A stretch of DNA of 63,758 nucleotides from Cyanothece sp. BG0011 (GCF_003013815.1 NZ_PRLH01000096.1:1-63758); one strand, 5' to 3'; counted from the first letter of the stretch, positions 28,710-37,668 are shown. Notes: a model not told the origin generated them from the sequence alone. Program-made: numbers and translations.

Positions 28710-29114
28710 CTAAATCCCTCGTTTAATCGCGATTTCAGCTTGCTTGAATTCTTGTTTTAAACGGGTTTTCAACTTTTCGGGAATAGGACGACTCCCATAG
28801 GAAGTATAATAACCAGCGAGGGAATTTAACGCCGTTTGCATGGTGGTAAAGGAACGAAGTCCCCCAGATTTATCTTCCCGTCGATAGCGAGAAATATAAT
28901 CATTAATTTGTTCTCTGGCTAAAGACTGAATTTGTTGTTTATTTTCAGCGTCATTGGGTAAATCGATGGCTGTGGTGAGGGTTTCGATCACTTTTAGGGT
29001 ATCTTGGCTATAATTGCCAGAAAGTCCGGCAGAACTATTACCACACCCGGTTAAGGCGACAACCGCCACCAAAACTAGGGCGAGAATACGAGATAAGGCA
29101 GATTTGAAAAACAT
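28710..29114 (-). CDS. psb27: Photosystem II assembly lipoprotein Psb27
   Basis: A 134-residue lumenal lipoprotein that binds CP43 during photosystem II assembly and repair and keeps the oxygen-evolving site open. The signal peptide ends in the lipobox LTGC (Cys24). The mature four-helix bundle is recognisable: GLSGNYSQDTLKVIETL, REQINDYISRYRREDKSGGL, RSFTTMQTALNSLAGYYTSY and PIPEKLKTRLKQEFKQAEIA. Length is typical. Confidence 0.96.
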   Translation of the reverse strand: MFFKSALSRILALVLVAVVALTGCGNSSAGLSGNYSQDTLKVIETLTTAIDLPNDAENKQQIQSLAREQINDYISRYRREDKSGGLRSFTTMQTALNSLAGYYTSYGSRPIPEKLKTRLKQEFKQAEIAIKRGI

Positions 29115-29159
29115 AAGTTGTAAATACAGTTACATAATTCTAGATTTTTCTTATCCTAT

Positions 29160-29294
29160 CCTACAAAGGGTAACGGAGTGAAGCCGCTCTTGAGAACCTA
29201 TAATAATCACACTAATCTGTAACTATCTGTCTCATTCTTGCTTCACTGAGTCCCAATTGCCTAAGCAACTGGTTTGTGTAACTCTCCACAAGCA
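29160..29294 (-). ncRNA. Probable TnpB guide RNA (reRNA/omega RNA) and right end of the IS607-like element
   Basis: The minus strand just after the tnpB stop holds a hairpin CCAGTTGC..GCAATTGG (29253-29272, one G-U pair). After it comes GTGAAGCAAGAAT, very like the GAAGCAAGAA end of many TnpB-element right ends, where the guide RNA scaffold stops and the guide begins. The RNA probably also uses the tnpB 3' coding end. Exact ends are not set; sequence past 29225 on this strand would be the guide. Confidence 0.38.
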
Positions 29295-30386
29295 TTAGAC
29301 GGTAGAGCTTACCGCCAAAGACGCTAAATTGATAGAGGCGTTTAAGTCTCTGTCAATTATCGTCTTACACTTTTCACAGTCAAATACTCGTTTATGTAGT
29401 GGCATCTTTTGACGATGACCGCAGTTAAAACATAGCTGACTAGAGGGATAAAACCTATCAGCAATGATTATTTGTGTGTCATACAGCTTAGCTTTATACT
29501 CAAGTTGACGACGGCATTCATACAGACTGCTATCAGCTATAGCATTAGCTAATCTATGGTTTCGCAACATCCCCGATACGTTTAAATCCTCAATCACAAC
29601 TACACTGTGGTTTTTGGTGAGCCATGATGTCAGTTTATGGATGACATTTTTACGGATACAACTAATACGATAGTGAAGTCTAGCTAATGCCTTAATAGCT
29701 TTTTTACGATTATTAGACCCTTTAACCTTTCGGCTTACAGCCCGTTGTAAATGAGCTAATTTTCTCTTTAGTTTTTTGTAAGCTCTAGGGTTTTCAAAAA
29801 CAGTCCCATTGCTACATACTGCTAGGGATTTAATGCCAAGATCAACCCCAATGATCTTACCCATTTTAGGCAATATCGATGGAGTTGCATCTACTTTAAA
29901 AGCGATAAACCATCTATCAGCTTTTCGAGTTATCCTGACATTTTTTACCTGGGTAGAAGGTAATATCTCATAAGTTTTTACCCAACCGATTCTAGGCAGT
30001 TTAATGTGTAATGGTTCTACCTTAATAGAACCTTCTAGATAAAAGCCATCTTTAACACCTTTTTTTTTAAATTTAGGGGGTTTAGCTATTTTCTTAAAGG
30101 CTCTATCCCAAGCTACCCTTAAATCTCTTAAGGCTTGTTGAGGAGCGCATTTAGAGGACTGATACAGCCAAGAATTGGCTGATTTAACTTCAGCTACAAA
30201 TCGCTTATGGAGGTCAATGCCAGTAGGGAATTTTAGCTTATTATCGGGATTAGCTTGATTATGGTTAAGGATTTCCTTAGTTAGAGCTAATCCCCAATTG
30301 TAGGCAAATCTAGCACATCCAGCGTGCTGAGCCATCAAAGACCGTTGCTTATTATTTAGTTTTAGCTCTGTCTTAAAACTCAACAT
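29295..30386 (-). CDS. tnpB: TnpB RNA-guided DNA endonuclease (IS607-like element)
   Basis: A 363-residue TnpB with all RuvC residues: D182 in IIGVDLGIKSLAV, E266 in SVVVIEDLNVSGML and the DRDLNAS aspartates (345/347). The zinc finger uses C319/C322 (CFNCGHR) and C337/C340 (CEKC). The N-terminal FKTELKLNNKQRSLMAQHAG is typical. It looks intact and perhaps active. TnpB cuts DNA beside the element's target motif under guidance of the element's own right-end RNA and helps retain the transposon. The upstream tnpA is reduced to a stub (30380-30484), so the element cannot move without help. Confidence 0.94.
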   Translation of the reverse strand: MLSFKTELKLNNKQRSLMAQHAGCARFAYNWGLALTKEILNHNQANPDNKLKFPTGIDLHKRFVAEVKSANSWLYQSSKCAPQQALRDLRVAWDRAFKKIAKPPKFKKKGVKDGFYLEGSIKVEPLHIKLPRIGWVKTYEILPSTQVKNVRITRKADRWFIAFKVDATPSILPKMGKIIGVDLGIKSLAVCSNGTVFENPRAYKKLKRKLAHLQRAVSRKVKGSNNRKKAIKALARLHYRISCIRKNVIHKLTSWLTKNHSVVVIEDLNVSGMLRNHRLANAIADSSLYECRRQLEYKAKLYDTQIIIADRFYPSSQLCFNCGHRQKMPLHKRVFDCEKCKTIIDRDLNASINLASLAVSSTV

Positions 30387-30484
30387 TTTTTCTGTTTTTC
30401 CTGAAAAAGTTTATCTCCCTCTTCAGTTAATGTAGTCCCTAACAGTTTTGCCGCTTCTCCTATCGTGATTAATCTTTTTTCCAT
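30380..30484 (-). pseudogene. 5' stub of IS607-type tnpA (MerR-like HTH)
   Basis: A 34-codon frame overlapping the tnpB start in ATGTTGA. It starts MEKRLITIGEAAKLLGTT, the first helix-turn-helix part of an IS607 serine recombinase, then runs into LTEEGDKLFQEKQKKC and stops. The DNA-cutting recombinase domain and the rest of the HTH are absent. Its translation may be coupled to tnpB. Confidence 0.65.
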
Positions 30485-30542
30485 AATTATAGATTAGCAT
30501 AGATTTTTACAGATTACAGCTAACTGTTAAAAGCCCTAAGTT

Positions 30543-30577
30543 AGTTATCAGTTACCAGTTATCAGTTACCAGTTATC
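30543..30577. repeat. Heptamer tandem repeat (STRR)
   Basis: Five contiguous seven-base units alternating AGTTATC, AGTTACC, AGTTATC, AGTTACC, AGTTATC. It is of the short-tandem-heptamer type common in cyanobacteria, and sits just upstream of the IS607-like element and after the ABC ATPase stop. Confidence 0.85.
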
Positions 30578-30581
30578 AAAT

Positions 30582-32390
30582 TTACTGTTCACTAATAACT
30601 TTATCTTCAGATGTCCATCTCAATTCTTCAGGGAATTCAGGAATAGAATTGAGGAGATTTTTAGTATATTCTTGGTCAGGATGATTAATAATATGTTCTG
30701 CTTCTCCTATTTCAACAATTTCCCCTTGATTCATGACCATAATGCGATCGCTCATAAATCGCACGACACTTAAATCATGGGAAATAAAAATACAGGTTAA
30801 TTTTAACTTTTGTTGTAAGTCTTTTAACAGGTTCAAAACTTGTGCTTGTACGGATACATCTAAGGCTGAAACTGACTCATCACAAATTAAAAAACGAGGA
30901 TTTAAAGCTAAGGCGCGGGCAATACAAACCCGTTGTCTTTGCCCTCCCGAAAATTCGTGGGGATAACGATTATAACTATCGGTATCTAGTCCCACTAAGG
31001 TTAATAAGGCTTCTACAATTTCTCTTCTTTTATTGCTATTGGGTTGGGTTTGATGAATAATCATCGGTTCGGCGATCGCTTGTCCCACGGTTAATCTTGG
31101 GTTGAGAGAATTATAGGGATTTTGGAAAACAATTTGCATATTTTTTCTAAGATTTCGTAACCATTTGTTACTCATAGATTGCTTAGAAATTTCATAGGTT
31201 TCAAAGGAAACATTGCCGTTGGCTGCTGGAATGAGTCTTAAAATTGTTCTGGCTAAGGTTGATTTTCCACAGCCTGATTCTCCTACTAATCCTAACGTTT
31301 CTCCAGCATAAACCTGAAAACTAATATTATTAACTGCTTTAAATTTATTCGGTTTTAGTCCCAAAAATCCTGATTTTCCAAACTCAACACTTAACTTTTC
31401 TACTGATAATAAAACTTTCTTTTCTTCTGCTTCTTTGGTTCTCGCTTCAATTTCATCCTGGGGAATAATTCTATAAATCACATCACTATTTTTAGATAAA
31501 TCTTTATCTTCTTCCTCATTCAAAAAGTCGGCAACGGTGGGTAATTTATCTACTTTAATATGGAGAGGAGGACGACAAGCGAGTAACCCTTTGGTATAAC
31601 CATTTTGGGGATAGCGAAGAATTTGTTCTTTTTTGCCTTCTTCTACGACTTTACCATGTCGCATGACTAATATATTGTCAGCAACTTCATTAATCACTCC
31701 CAAGTCATGGGAAATGAAAATCATGGCAATATTATTATCTTTACAAAGCCCTCTTAATAACTCTAAAATTCCTTTTTGAACTGTTACATCTAAAGCAGTG
31801 GTGGGTTCATCAGCGATTAAAATAGTAGGCTGACAAGAAATAGCCATCGCAATCATAACCCGTTGTAATTGTCCCCCAGATAGTTCATGGGGATATCTTT
31901 TTAAATAGGCTTTTGCTTGTTTATCGGGGCAGGTTTGCTTTAAAACCCTGACATTTTTTAATAACTTAATGGCTTCTTGATTGGCTTGTTCTTGACTTAC
32001 ATTTTGATGCAGTTTTATGGCTTCAGTTAATTGATAGCCTATAGTATAAACCGGGTTAAAAGCACTCATGGGTTCTTGGAAAATCATGGCAATTTCTTTA
32101 CCACGATACTTTGTCCATTTTTCCTCTTTTAACTGGGTTAATTCAATCTGATCTTGTGAAGGCTGATAATATTTAATGCTACTTCTTTCAACAATTTTTC
32201 CAGGATTTTGAATCAGTCCCATAATCGCTAAAGAGGTCACAGATTTTCCCGATCCTGACTCTCCCACAATTCCTAAAATTTCCCCTCTTTTCAGTTGAAA
32301 ATTAACATTATCTACGGCTACCTTATTGGGTTTTCCTTGTAATGGGAATTCAATACGGAGATTAGATACATCAAGAACAAGATCACTCAT
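30582..32390 (-). CDS. Fused dipeptide/oligopeptide ABC transporter ATPase (two NBDs)
   Basis: A 602-residue protein with two complete nucleotide-binding domains, as in GsiA-type fusions of DppD and DppF. Domain 1 (to about 275) has GESGSGKS, LSGGQLQRV and LIADEPTTALD. Domain 2 (about 330-600) has GESGCGKS, FSGGQRQRV and LICDESVSALDVS. Both end with oligopeptide-type extensions (GYTKGLLACRPP and EYTKNLLNSIPE). It powers uptake of peptides or similar solutes at the inner membrane. No permease or binding protein gene is adjacent, so partners must be elsewhere. Confidence 0.93.
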   Translation of the reverse strand: MSDLVLDVSNLRIEFPLQGKPNKVAVDNVNFQLKRGEILGIVGESGSGKSVTSLAIMGLIQNPGKIVERSSIKYYQPSQDQIELTQLKEEKWTKYRGKEIAMIFQEPMSAFNPVYTIGYQLTEAIKLHQNVSQEQANQEAIKLLKNVRVLKQTCPDKQAKAYLKRYPHELSGGQLQRVMIAMAISCQPTILIADEPTTALDVTVQKGILELLRGLCKDNNIAMIFISHDLGVINEVADNILVMRHGKVVEEGKKEQILRYPQNGYTKGLLACRPPLHIKVDKLPTVADFLNEEEDKDLSKNSDVIYRIIPQDEIEARTKEAEEKKVLLSVEKLSVEFGKSGFLGLKPNKFKAVNNISFQVYAGETLGLVGESGCGKSTLARTILRLIPAANGNVSFETYEISKQSMSNKWLRNLRKNMQIVFQNPYNSLNPRLTVGQAIAEPMIIHQTQPNSNKRREIVEALLTLVGLDTDSYNRYPHEFSGGQRQRVCIARALALNPRFLICDESVSALDVSVQAQVLNLLKDLQQKLKLTCIFISHDLSVVRFMSDRIMVMNQGEIVEIGEAEHIINHPDQEYTKNLLNSIPEFPEELRWTSEDKVISEQ

Positions 32391-32780
32391 AACCCTATAC
32401 GATTATAATTTTAAACAGATTTTAACTTATTTTTTTTTATTTGACAAAGATTTCAGCAAAATTTGACGGAGTATAACTCATCAAATTGTGTTTAATCAAA
32501 GAGCTAAAGTTTCTGATGACCAGATTAATGCAATTAGATTTGAAACGAAAGCTTATTAAGAGGCTAATAAACAACAATTAAAGGTTTCTTTAGGTGTATT
32601 AGTTAATGTTGCTGTATCTATCTGAGTTAGTGTTATTCTCAGTACCACGAATTAGATGATGTCTAAAACTAATAACTAATTAAACGAATCTTACTCATTC
32701 TACAAGGGACTTCAAGTCACATTATGACAAGAAGCGTGTCACAATATAAACAAAAATGGAAATATTATACGGAGAGGGAT
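32391..32780. other. Upstream region of flv3 with possible gene relic
   Basis: Divergent promoter space for the ABC ATPase and flv3. One plus frame at about 32485-32625 reads NQRAKVSDDQINAIRFETKA, a stop, then EANKQQLKVSLGVLVNVAVS, which looks coding-like but is interrupted and has no start. It could be a decayed gene. An ATG at 32724 is in frame with flv3 but unlikely to be its start. Confidence 0.3.
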
Positions 32781-34508
32781 ATGGTTGCAACTCCCATCAA
32801 AACAGAAAACCGTTTAACCATACAGACGGCTGATATTGCTGAAGATACCACGACGATACGTTCTTTGGACTGGGATCGCGATCGCTTTGACATCGAGTTT
32901 GGCCTACAAAATGGCACCACTTACAACTCTTATATCATTCGCGGTGATAAAGTTGCCCTTATAGACACTTCCCATGCTAAGTTTCGTCAACTATACCTAG
33001 ATACCTTAACCGGACTCATTGACCCCAAAACCATCGATTATCTAGTCATTAGTCACACTGAACCGGATCATAGTGGTTTGGTTAAAGATATCTTAGAACT
33101 GGCTCCCCAAGCAACAGTAGTGGGTTCAAAAGTAGCGATTAATTTTCTAGAAGACTTTATTCATCAACCCTTTGAGCGCATTTTGGTTAAAAGTGGGGAG
33201 TCTTTAGACTTAGGGAAAGGTCATGTTTTAGAATTTGTCAGCGCGCCTAACTTACATTGGCCTGACACTATCTTAACCTACGATAAAGGTACTGAAACCC
33301 TTTTTACCTGTGATGTGTTTGGGATGCACTATTGTTCTGATCTGCTTTATGACGAACATTTAGATGAGATTGCCCCAGATTATCACTTTTATTATGAATG
33401 TTTAATGGGCCCTAATGCGCGATCGGTGCTTTCTGCTATGAAACGCATGGATAAGTTAGGAACCATTTCTACCGTGGCCAATGGTCATGGCCCATTATTA
33501 CGTTATAATCTCCATGAGTTAGTGGAACGTTATCGTACCTGGAGCGAGGAACAAAGCAAAGCCGATAAAAGTGTTGCCGTGTTCTATGTGTCAGACTACG
33601 GATACAGCGATCGCCTTTCCCAAGCCATTGCTAAGGGTATCACCAAAACTGGTGTGGCAGTAGAAATGGTGGATCTAAAATCGGCTGATACCCAAGATGT
33701 TAACGAGATCGTCAGTCGTTCGGCCGGTTTAGTTATTGGGATGCCTCCCTTAGAAGGTTCCCACAACAAAGAAACTACCAGTAACCTTGGAACCATTATT
33801 GCTGCAGCCAAAGATAAGCAGTATATCGGGATGTTTGAATCTTATGGAGGAAATGACGAACCCATCGATCCCCTATTAACCAAGTTTCGAGAAGCCGGTT
33901 TAAGTAAAGGGTTTAACTCCATTCGGGTTAAAGATACTCCTAGTGAAGCCATTTATCAACTCTGTGAAGAAGCAGGGGTTGACTTAGGACAAACCTTAAG
34001 CCAAGATCGCAAAGTGAAGCAACGGAAGTCCTTAGATAGCGACTTAGATAAAGCGATCGGTCGTATTAGTGGGGGTTTATATATCCTAACTGCAAATAAA
34101 GGAGAACTGAACGGGGCGATGTTAGCTTCCTGGGTGACACAAGCGAGTTTTGAACCTCCAGGGTTTACCGTTGCCGTGGCTAAAGATCGGGCGATCGAAT
34201 CTTTAATGCAGGTGGGTGATAGTTTTGTGTTAAACATCCTTGAAGAAGGAAAATATCAACCCTTAATGAAGCATTTTCTCAAACGATTTCCCCCTGGGGC
34301 CGATCGCTTTGAAGGCATTAATGTGCAAACGGGTAAGAATGGATCACCCATTTTAGTGGATGCCTTAGCTTATTTAGAATGCGAAGTTGTCAGTCGCATG
34401 GAATGTAGTGATCATTGGATTGTTTACAGTAAAGTCACCAATGGACGGGTTTCTAACCCCGATGGGTTAACCGCCATTCATCACCGAAAAGTGGGTAATT
34501 ATTATTAA
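32781..34508 (+). CDS. flv3: Flavodiiron protein Flv3
   Basis: Class C flavodiiron protein (with a C-terminal flavin reductase domain), which reduces O2 to water downstream of photosystem I, normally as a heterodimer with Flv1. The lactamase-like domain has the canonical diiron ligands in SHTEPDHSGLV, so it matches Flv3 rather than Flv1. Then comes the flavodoxin domain (VAVFYVSDYGYSDRLSQAI) and the NAD(P)H:flavin reductase domain (LTANKGELNGAMLASWVTQA). I place the start at 32781 (MVATPIK) because GGAGAGGG sits just before it; an in-frame ATG at 32724 would add 19 residues. Flv1 is not in the window. Confidence 0.93.
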   Translation: MVATPIKTENRLTIQTADIAEDTTTIRSLDWDRDRFDIEFGLQNGTTYNSYIIRGDKVALIDTSHAKFRQLYLDTLTGLIDPKTIDYLVISHTEPDHSGLVKDILELAPQATVVGSKVAINFLEDFIHQPFERILVKSGESLDLGKGHVLEFVSAPNLHWPDTILTYDKGTETLFTCDVFGMHYCSDLLYDEHLDEIAPDYHFYYECLMGPNARSVLSAMKRMDKLGTISTVANGHGPLLRYNLHELVERYRTWSEEQSKADKSVAVFYVSDYGYSDRLSQAIAKGITKTGVAVEMVDLKSADTQDVNEIVSRSAGLVIGMPPLEGSHNKETTSNLGTIIAAAKDKQYIGMFESYGGNDEPIDPLLTKFREAGLSKGFNSIRVKDTPSEAIYQLCEEAGVDLGQTLSQDRKVKQRKSLDSDLDKAIGRISGGLYILTANKGELNGAMLASWVTQASFEPPGFTVAVAKDRAIESLMQVGDSFVLNILEEGKYQPLMKHFLKRFPPGADRFEGINVQTGKNGSPILVDALAYLECEVVSRMECSDHWIVYSKVTNGRVSNPDGLTAIHHRKVGNYY

Positions 34509-34516
34509 ACTCGTAG

Positions 34517-34537
34517 GGTGGGCAATGCCCACCTTTT
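34517..34537 (+). terminator. Hairpin terminator after flv3
   Basis: GGTGGGC (34517-34523) and GCCCACC (34527-34533) pair perfectly around AAT, followed by TTTT. The GTAGGGTGGGCAA core is also the terminal repeat of the MITE at 46411-46549, so this may be a dispersed element recruited as terminator. Confidence 0.65.
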
Positions 34538-34565
34538 GTGGTTATTTTCAACCCTGTTCGCCGTT

Positions 34566-34705
34566 CCTACCCCCCCTGCCCCTACCCCCCCTGCCCCTAA
34601 CCCCCCCTGCCCCTACCCCCCCTGCCCCTACCCCCCCTGCCCCCCTTATAAAGGGGGGTGTGGGGGGTGTGGGGGGTGTGGGGGGTGTGGGGGATGGAGG
34701 GAGGT
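34566..34705. repeat. C-rich tandem repeat facing a G-rich tandem repeat
   Basis: On the plus strand a 15-base unit (CCCCTACCCCCCCTG) repeats about five times to 34645, then TTATAAA, then a 9-base unit (TGTGGGGGG) about four times to 34705. The centre CCCCCCTT/AAGGGGGG (34640-34658) is a perfect palindrome. The left half gives G-runs on the minus strand and the right half on the plus strand. It separates the convergent flv3 and ABC permease genes. Confidence 0.85.
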
Positions 34706-34718
34706 GGAAGATGTGAGT

Positions 34719-35894
34719 TCAAGTTTTTTCGATTTGACGACTCATTAAAGACATCGAATAACAAAAGACCCAATAAATAGCAGCAACAAAGATATAAACT
34801 TCTCCATAAGTTCCAATAAATTTGGGATTAGCTAAAATAGATTGAGAGATTCCTAATAAATCCACTAATCCGACAATTGCTAATAAAGAAGTATCTTTAA
34901 ATAAACTAATAAATTGACCGACAATAGTAGGGATAACCACTCTTAAGGCTTGAGGTAAAACCACTAAAATTAAGACAAAAAAAGGATTTAATCCTAATGC
35001 TTTGGCTGCTTCACTTTGCCCTTTAGGAATAGATTGTAAACCCCCTCTGACATTTTCTGCTAGGTAAGCCGCACTAAATAAAGTAAAGCCGGCAATGGCT
35101 CGAATAACCCGTTGAATTCGCATTTCTTGGGGTAAAATCAAGGGTAACATGACCTGTGCCATAAATAAAATACCGATTAACGGTAAACCCCGAATTAACT
35201 CGATATAGGCAATGGATAACCAGCGAATCATTAATAAATCACTTTGTCTTCCTAATGCTAATAAGACTCCAAAAGGAAAAGATAAAATAATGCTGACGGT
35301 AGCGACAAAAATCGTTAAAATTAAACCGCTAAAATCATCTAATCGTACATTCCGTAAAAAGAAAGCCCCTTGTAATAATCCTAATAAGAGAAAGAAAGTG
35401 ATAGCCCAGAGTAACGATAACCAACTTTTAAAATTAGGGAATCTTTGAATAAGTTGTTTACCTGAAAAAGCAAAAATAACGAATAACAATAAAATTCCTA
35501 ATAATTTTGCACTGGAAACTAAACTAATGGGAATAGCTAACCAGGCTAATATTAAGGCGATTAGACCCAAAATGGCTAAATTAACAAAGGTAAATAACTG
35601 ATTTTTCTTCGATAAAATCCCCCAAGAAAAACCCAATAAACTAATAATAATAGCTAAACTTGTCCAAGCTCTCCATAGTAAATTAGCTGGATATTGTCCA
35701 ACAAAAAATAAGCGTAAATTTGCACTGATCACTTGCCATTGCGCCTGAAAAAATATCCAAGAAATTAATCCAGAGCCAACCCAAGAAATAATAAGAAGAC
35801 TAAGAAGAGTTAGAAAACTATTAAACCAACTGCTAAAAAGATTCTTTTTGATCCAACTAACAGGACTAAGGGGATTAGAAAACACAAGAGACAT
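34719..35894 (-). CDS. Amino-acid ABC transporter permease (AapM/NatH-like)
   Basis: A 391-residue polar amino-acid permease subunit. Residues 1-170 are an extra hydrophobic N-terminal part with several helices, as in AapM/NatH. The BPD_transp_1 domain begins near 190 (LTIFVATVSIILSFPFGVLL) and has the ATPase-docking EAA region EAAKALGLNPFFVLILVVLP at about 295-315. It imports polar amino acids with a partner permease (AapQ/NatG), a binding protein and an ATPase, none of which is adjacent. Confidence 0.88.
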   Translation of the reverse strand: MSLVFSNPLSPVSWIKKNLFSSWFNSFLTLLSLLIISWVGSGLISWIFFQAQWQVISANLRLFFVGQYPANLLWRAWTSLAIIISLLGFSWGILSKKNQLFTFVNLAILGLIALILAWLAIPISLVSSAKLLGILLLFVIFAFSGKQLIQRFPNFKSWLSLLWAITFFLLLGLLQGAFFLRNVRLDDFSGLILTIFVATVSIILSFPFGVLLALGRQSDLLMIRWLSIAYIELIRGLPLIGILFMAQVMLPLILPQEMRIQRVIRAIAGFTLFSAAYLAENVRGGLQSIPKGQSEAAKALGLNPFFVLILVVLPQALRVVIPTIVGQFISLFKDTSLLAIVGLVDLLGISQSILANPKFIGTYGEVYIFVAAIYWVFCYSMSLMSRQIEKT

Positions 35895-36045
35895 AATAAT
35901 ATTTAATTAATCCAGTTCACTAAATATAATAGAAAAATCAGTCAAACTCAACCTTGCTTTTAACCGCTTTACCATATTGAGGAACTTTCTGGGGTTTGAT
36001 GGGTTTCCACCTAAAAACTGGGTAAAAGTATGACATATTATAGTT

Positions 36046-37356
36046 ATGGATTTATACAATTATAGAATAATGGGATATTTTTTGAGTAAAATATTACAAA
36101 ATGAATGGTATTTTGTTCTCTTAATGGGTGTATTGAGTCGAACAATTATCATTGTGACCATGATGGCGATCGCTCCTTTGGTATCGGTGCCATCAGAGCA
36201 AAGTGGGGTTAATTTTGGATGGGAAGTCTTTTCAGCTTGGGATAGTCCTTTATATCAACAAATTGCAGCCAATAGTTATGATAATTCAGGGTCAGAACCC
36301 GGAGCGAATGTGGCTTTTTTTCCCTTGTTTCCCTTATTAATTCGATTAGGAATGACCCTAGGCTTATCGGCTAATTTGGTGGGTATTCTCGTTAATAATA
36401 CTGCCTTTTTTCTGACCTTATTTGTTGTTTATAGATGGATTAAACAAACGAATTCGCCTTTTGTTGCTCGTTGGGTTGTGGCTACTTTAGCTTGGTGTCC
36501 CTTATCTATTTTTGGCACAGTTATCTATACAGAAGGAGTTTTTTTACTATTCAGTAGTTTAGCGTTATTTAGCTTTGAAAGTAAAAAATATACTCAAACC
36601 ATGGTGTGGGGAATATTAGCGACAGCGACTCGTATTACTGGACTGGCGTTAATTCCAACTTTTTTGTGGGTTGCTTGGCAAAAAAAGCTGCCCTTAATGG
36701 CTTATGTTGCAGGTTTGCTCAGTGGAGGAGGCACCTTTTTATACAGTTTATACTGTTGGTTTCATTTTAATGATCCCATTGCCTTTATTACTGTACAGCA
36801 TACGGAGTGGCAACGGAAACAAGGAATTGACTGGGAAGGATGGGGTCGAATGTTGGCAGAAATTACCATTGGGGGCAAAAATTGGGCTGCGGGAACCATT
36901 GCCGATCCTTGGCATCCCTTTTTATTTCTCTTAATTATGGCCATTGCTTACGGATTATGGCATTATCGTGCTGCTATTCCTCAACCGTATTTTGACTATA
37001 GTTTATACAGTTTAGGCTTCTTCTTATGGCTGTTAAGCGGTGATCCTCTCTTAAACACCTTGTCTGTATTGGGGGGACTGGTACTATTATGGTGTTCTCG
37101 TCAACGCTTAAGTTTGGTGGTCTATGTTTATGGGTTATGTGCGTTGGGGCTATTATTAGCCTCCGGGGGAACCATATCCTTAAATCGTTTAGCTTATGGT
37201 ATTGTTTCTTTATCCATTGCCTTAGGGGTTACCCTGTCGCGATCGCCTCGTTGGGGTTATTGTACCTTGGCCTTTTTTACGTTGTTATTAATTACTTTTT
37301 CACTACGGTTTGCTCAACATCAATGGGTAGCCACAATCATTAATATGATTGGTTGA
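36046..37356 (+). CDS. PIG-V-like mannosyltransferase (membrane)
   Basis: A 436-residue polytopic GT-C protein. VFSAWDSPLYQQIAANSYDN carries the early DxP-type acidic loop. PGANVAFFPLFPLLIRLG and TRITGLALIPTFLWVAWQ resemble the bacterial PIG-V mannosyltransferase family. It would move a sugar from a polyprenyl-phosphate donor on the outer face of the membrane. A second ATG at 36070 (MGYFLSK) is also possible. No operon partner is near; a MITE follows. Confidence 0.78.
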   Translation: MDLYNYRIMGYFLSKILQNEWYFVLLMGVLSRTIIIVTMMAIAPLVSVPSEQSGVNFGWEVFSAWDSPLYQQIAANSYDNSGSEPGANVAFFPLFPLLIRLGMTLGLSANLVGILVNNTAFFLTLFVVYRWIKQTNSPFVARWVVATLAWCPLSIFGTVIYTEGVFLLFSSLALFSFESKKYTQTMVWGILATATRITGLALIPTFLWVAWQKKLPLMAYVAGLLSGGGTFLYSLYCWFHFNDPIAFITVQHTEWQRKQGIDWEGWGRMLAEITIGGKNWAAGTIADPWHPFLFLLIMAIAYGLWHYRAAIPQPYFDYSLYSLGFFLWLLSGDPLLNTLSVLGGLVLLWCSRQRLSLVVYVYGLCALGLLLASGGTISLNRLAYGIVSLSIALGVTLSRSPRWGYCTLAFFTLLLITFSLRFAQHQWVATIINMIG

Positions 37357-37400
37357 TGAGACAATAGGGTGCAATGGCTTAATTGCACCAAAAACCAATT

Positions 37401-37668
37401 TCAGTAGATCGAAAACTTACTTGTTTGGGCTGCAAGGGAGACGAGCGACCCCGGTCGGGTTCCCCGACAAGCGTGAACGCGCGAGGAGTGGGGAGAAGGG
37501 GAGATTGTTTTAAAGTATTTTAGAGTAAATAAAAGTTCAAAAGGTTATAAATCTCTAAGAATCTCAATCATATTCCCTAATTTTTTATTTTTATTCTATT
37601 TTCTTTCTCCTCCGCTCCGGTCTCCGGAGCTCCCCCGCAATCCTAACTAGGATCTTTGTGATCTACTT
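37401..37668. mobile_element. MITE-like element with imperfect terminal inverted repeats
   Basis: The left end CAGTAGATCGAAAACTTACT.. to GGGAG is mirrored by the right end (reverse complement AAGTAGATCACAAAGATCCT.. to GGGAG) over about 40 bases with about 70% identity by eye. The left arm, and a nearby GGGGAGAAGGGGAGATT stretch, recur in reverse orientation at about 53965-54040. There is no coding capacity. It fills the gap between the mannosyltransferase and methyltransferase genes. Confidence 0.6.

Noticed and set aside
30543-30577. Possible CRISPR-like repeat
   Set aside because: Units are seven bases, contiguous and without spacers; a simple tandem repeat.
32724-32780. Earlier in-frame ATG for flv3 adding 19 residues
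   Set aside because: No ribosome site before it, whereas GGAGAGGG precedes the ATG at 32781, and the family starts there.
34518-34748. Open frame rich in Pro then Gly/Cys across the tract after flv3
   Set aside because: It is the translation of the C- and G-rich tandem repeats; no start signal and no family.
37368-37389. Perfect hairpin GGTGCAAT/ATTGCACC after the mannosyltransferase gene as terminator
   Set aside because: No T-run follows on either strand, so I do not call it a terminator.
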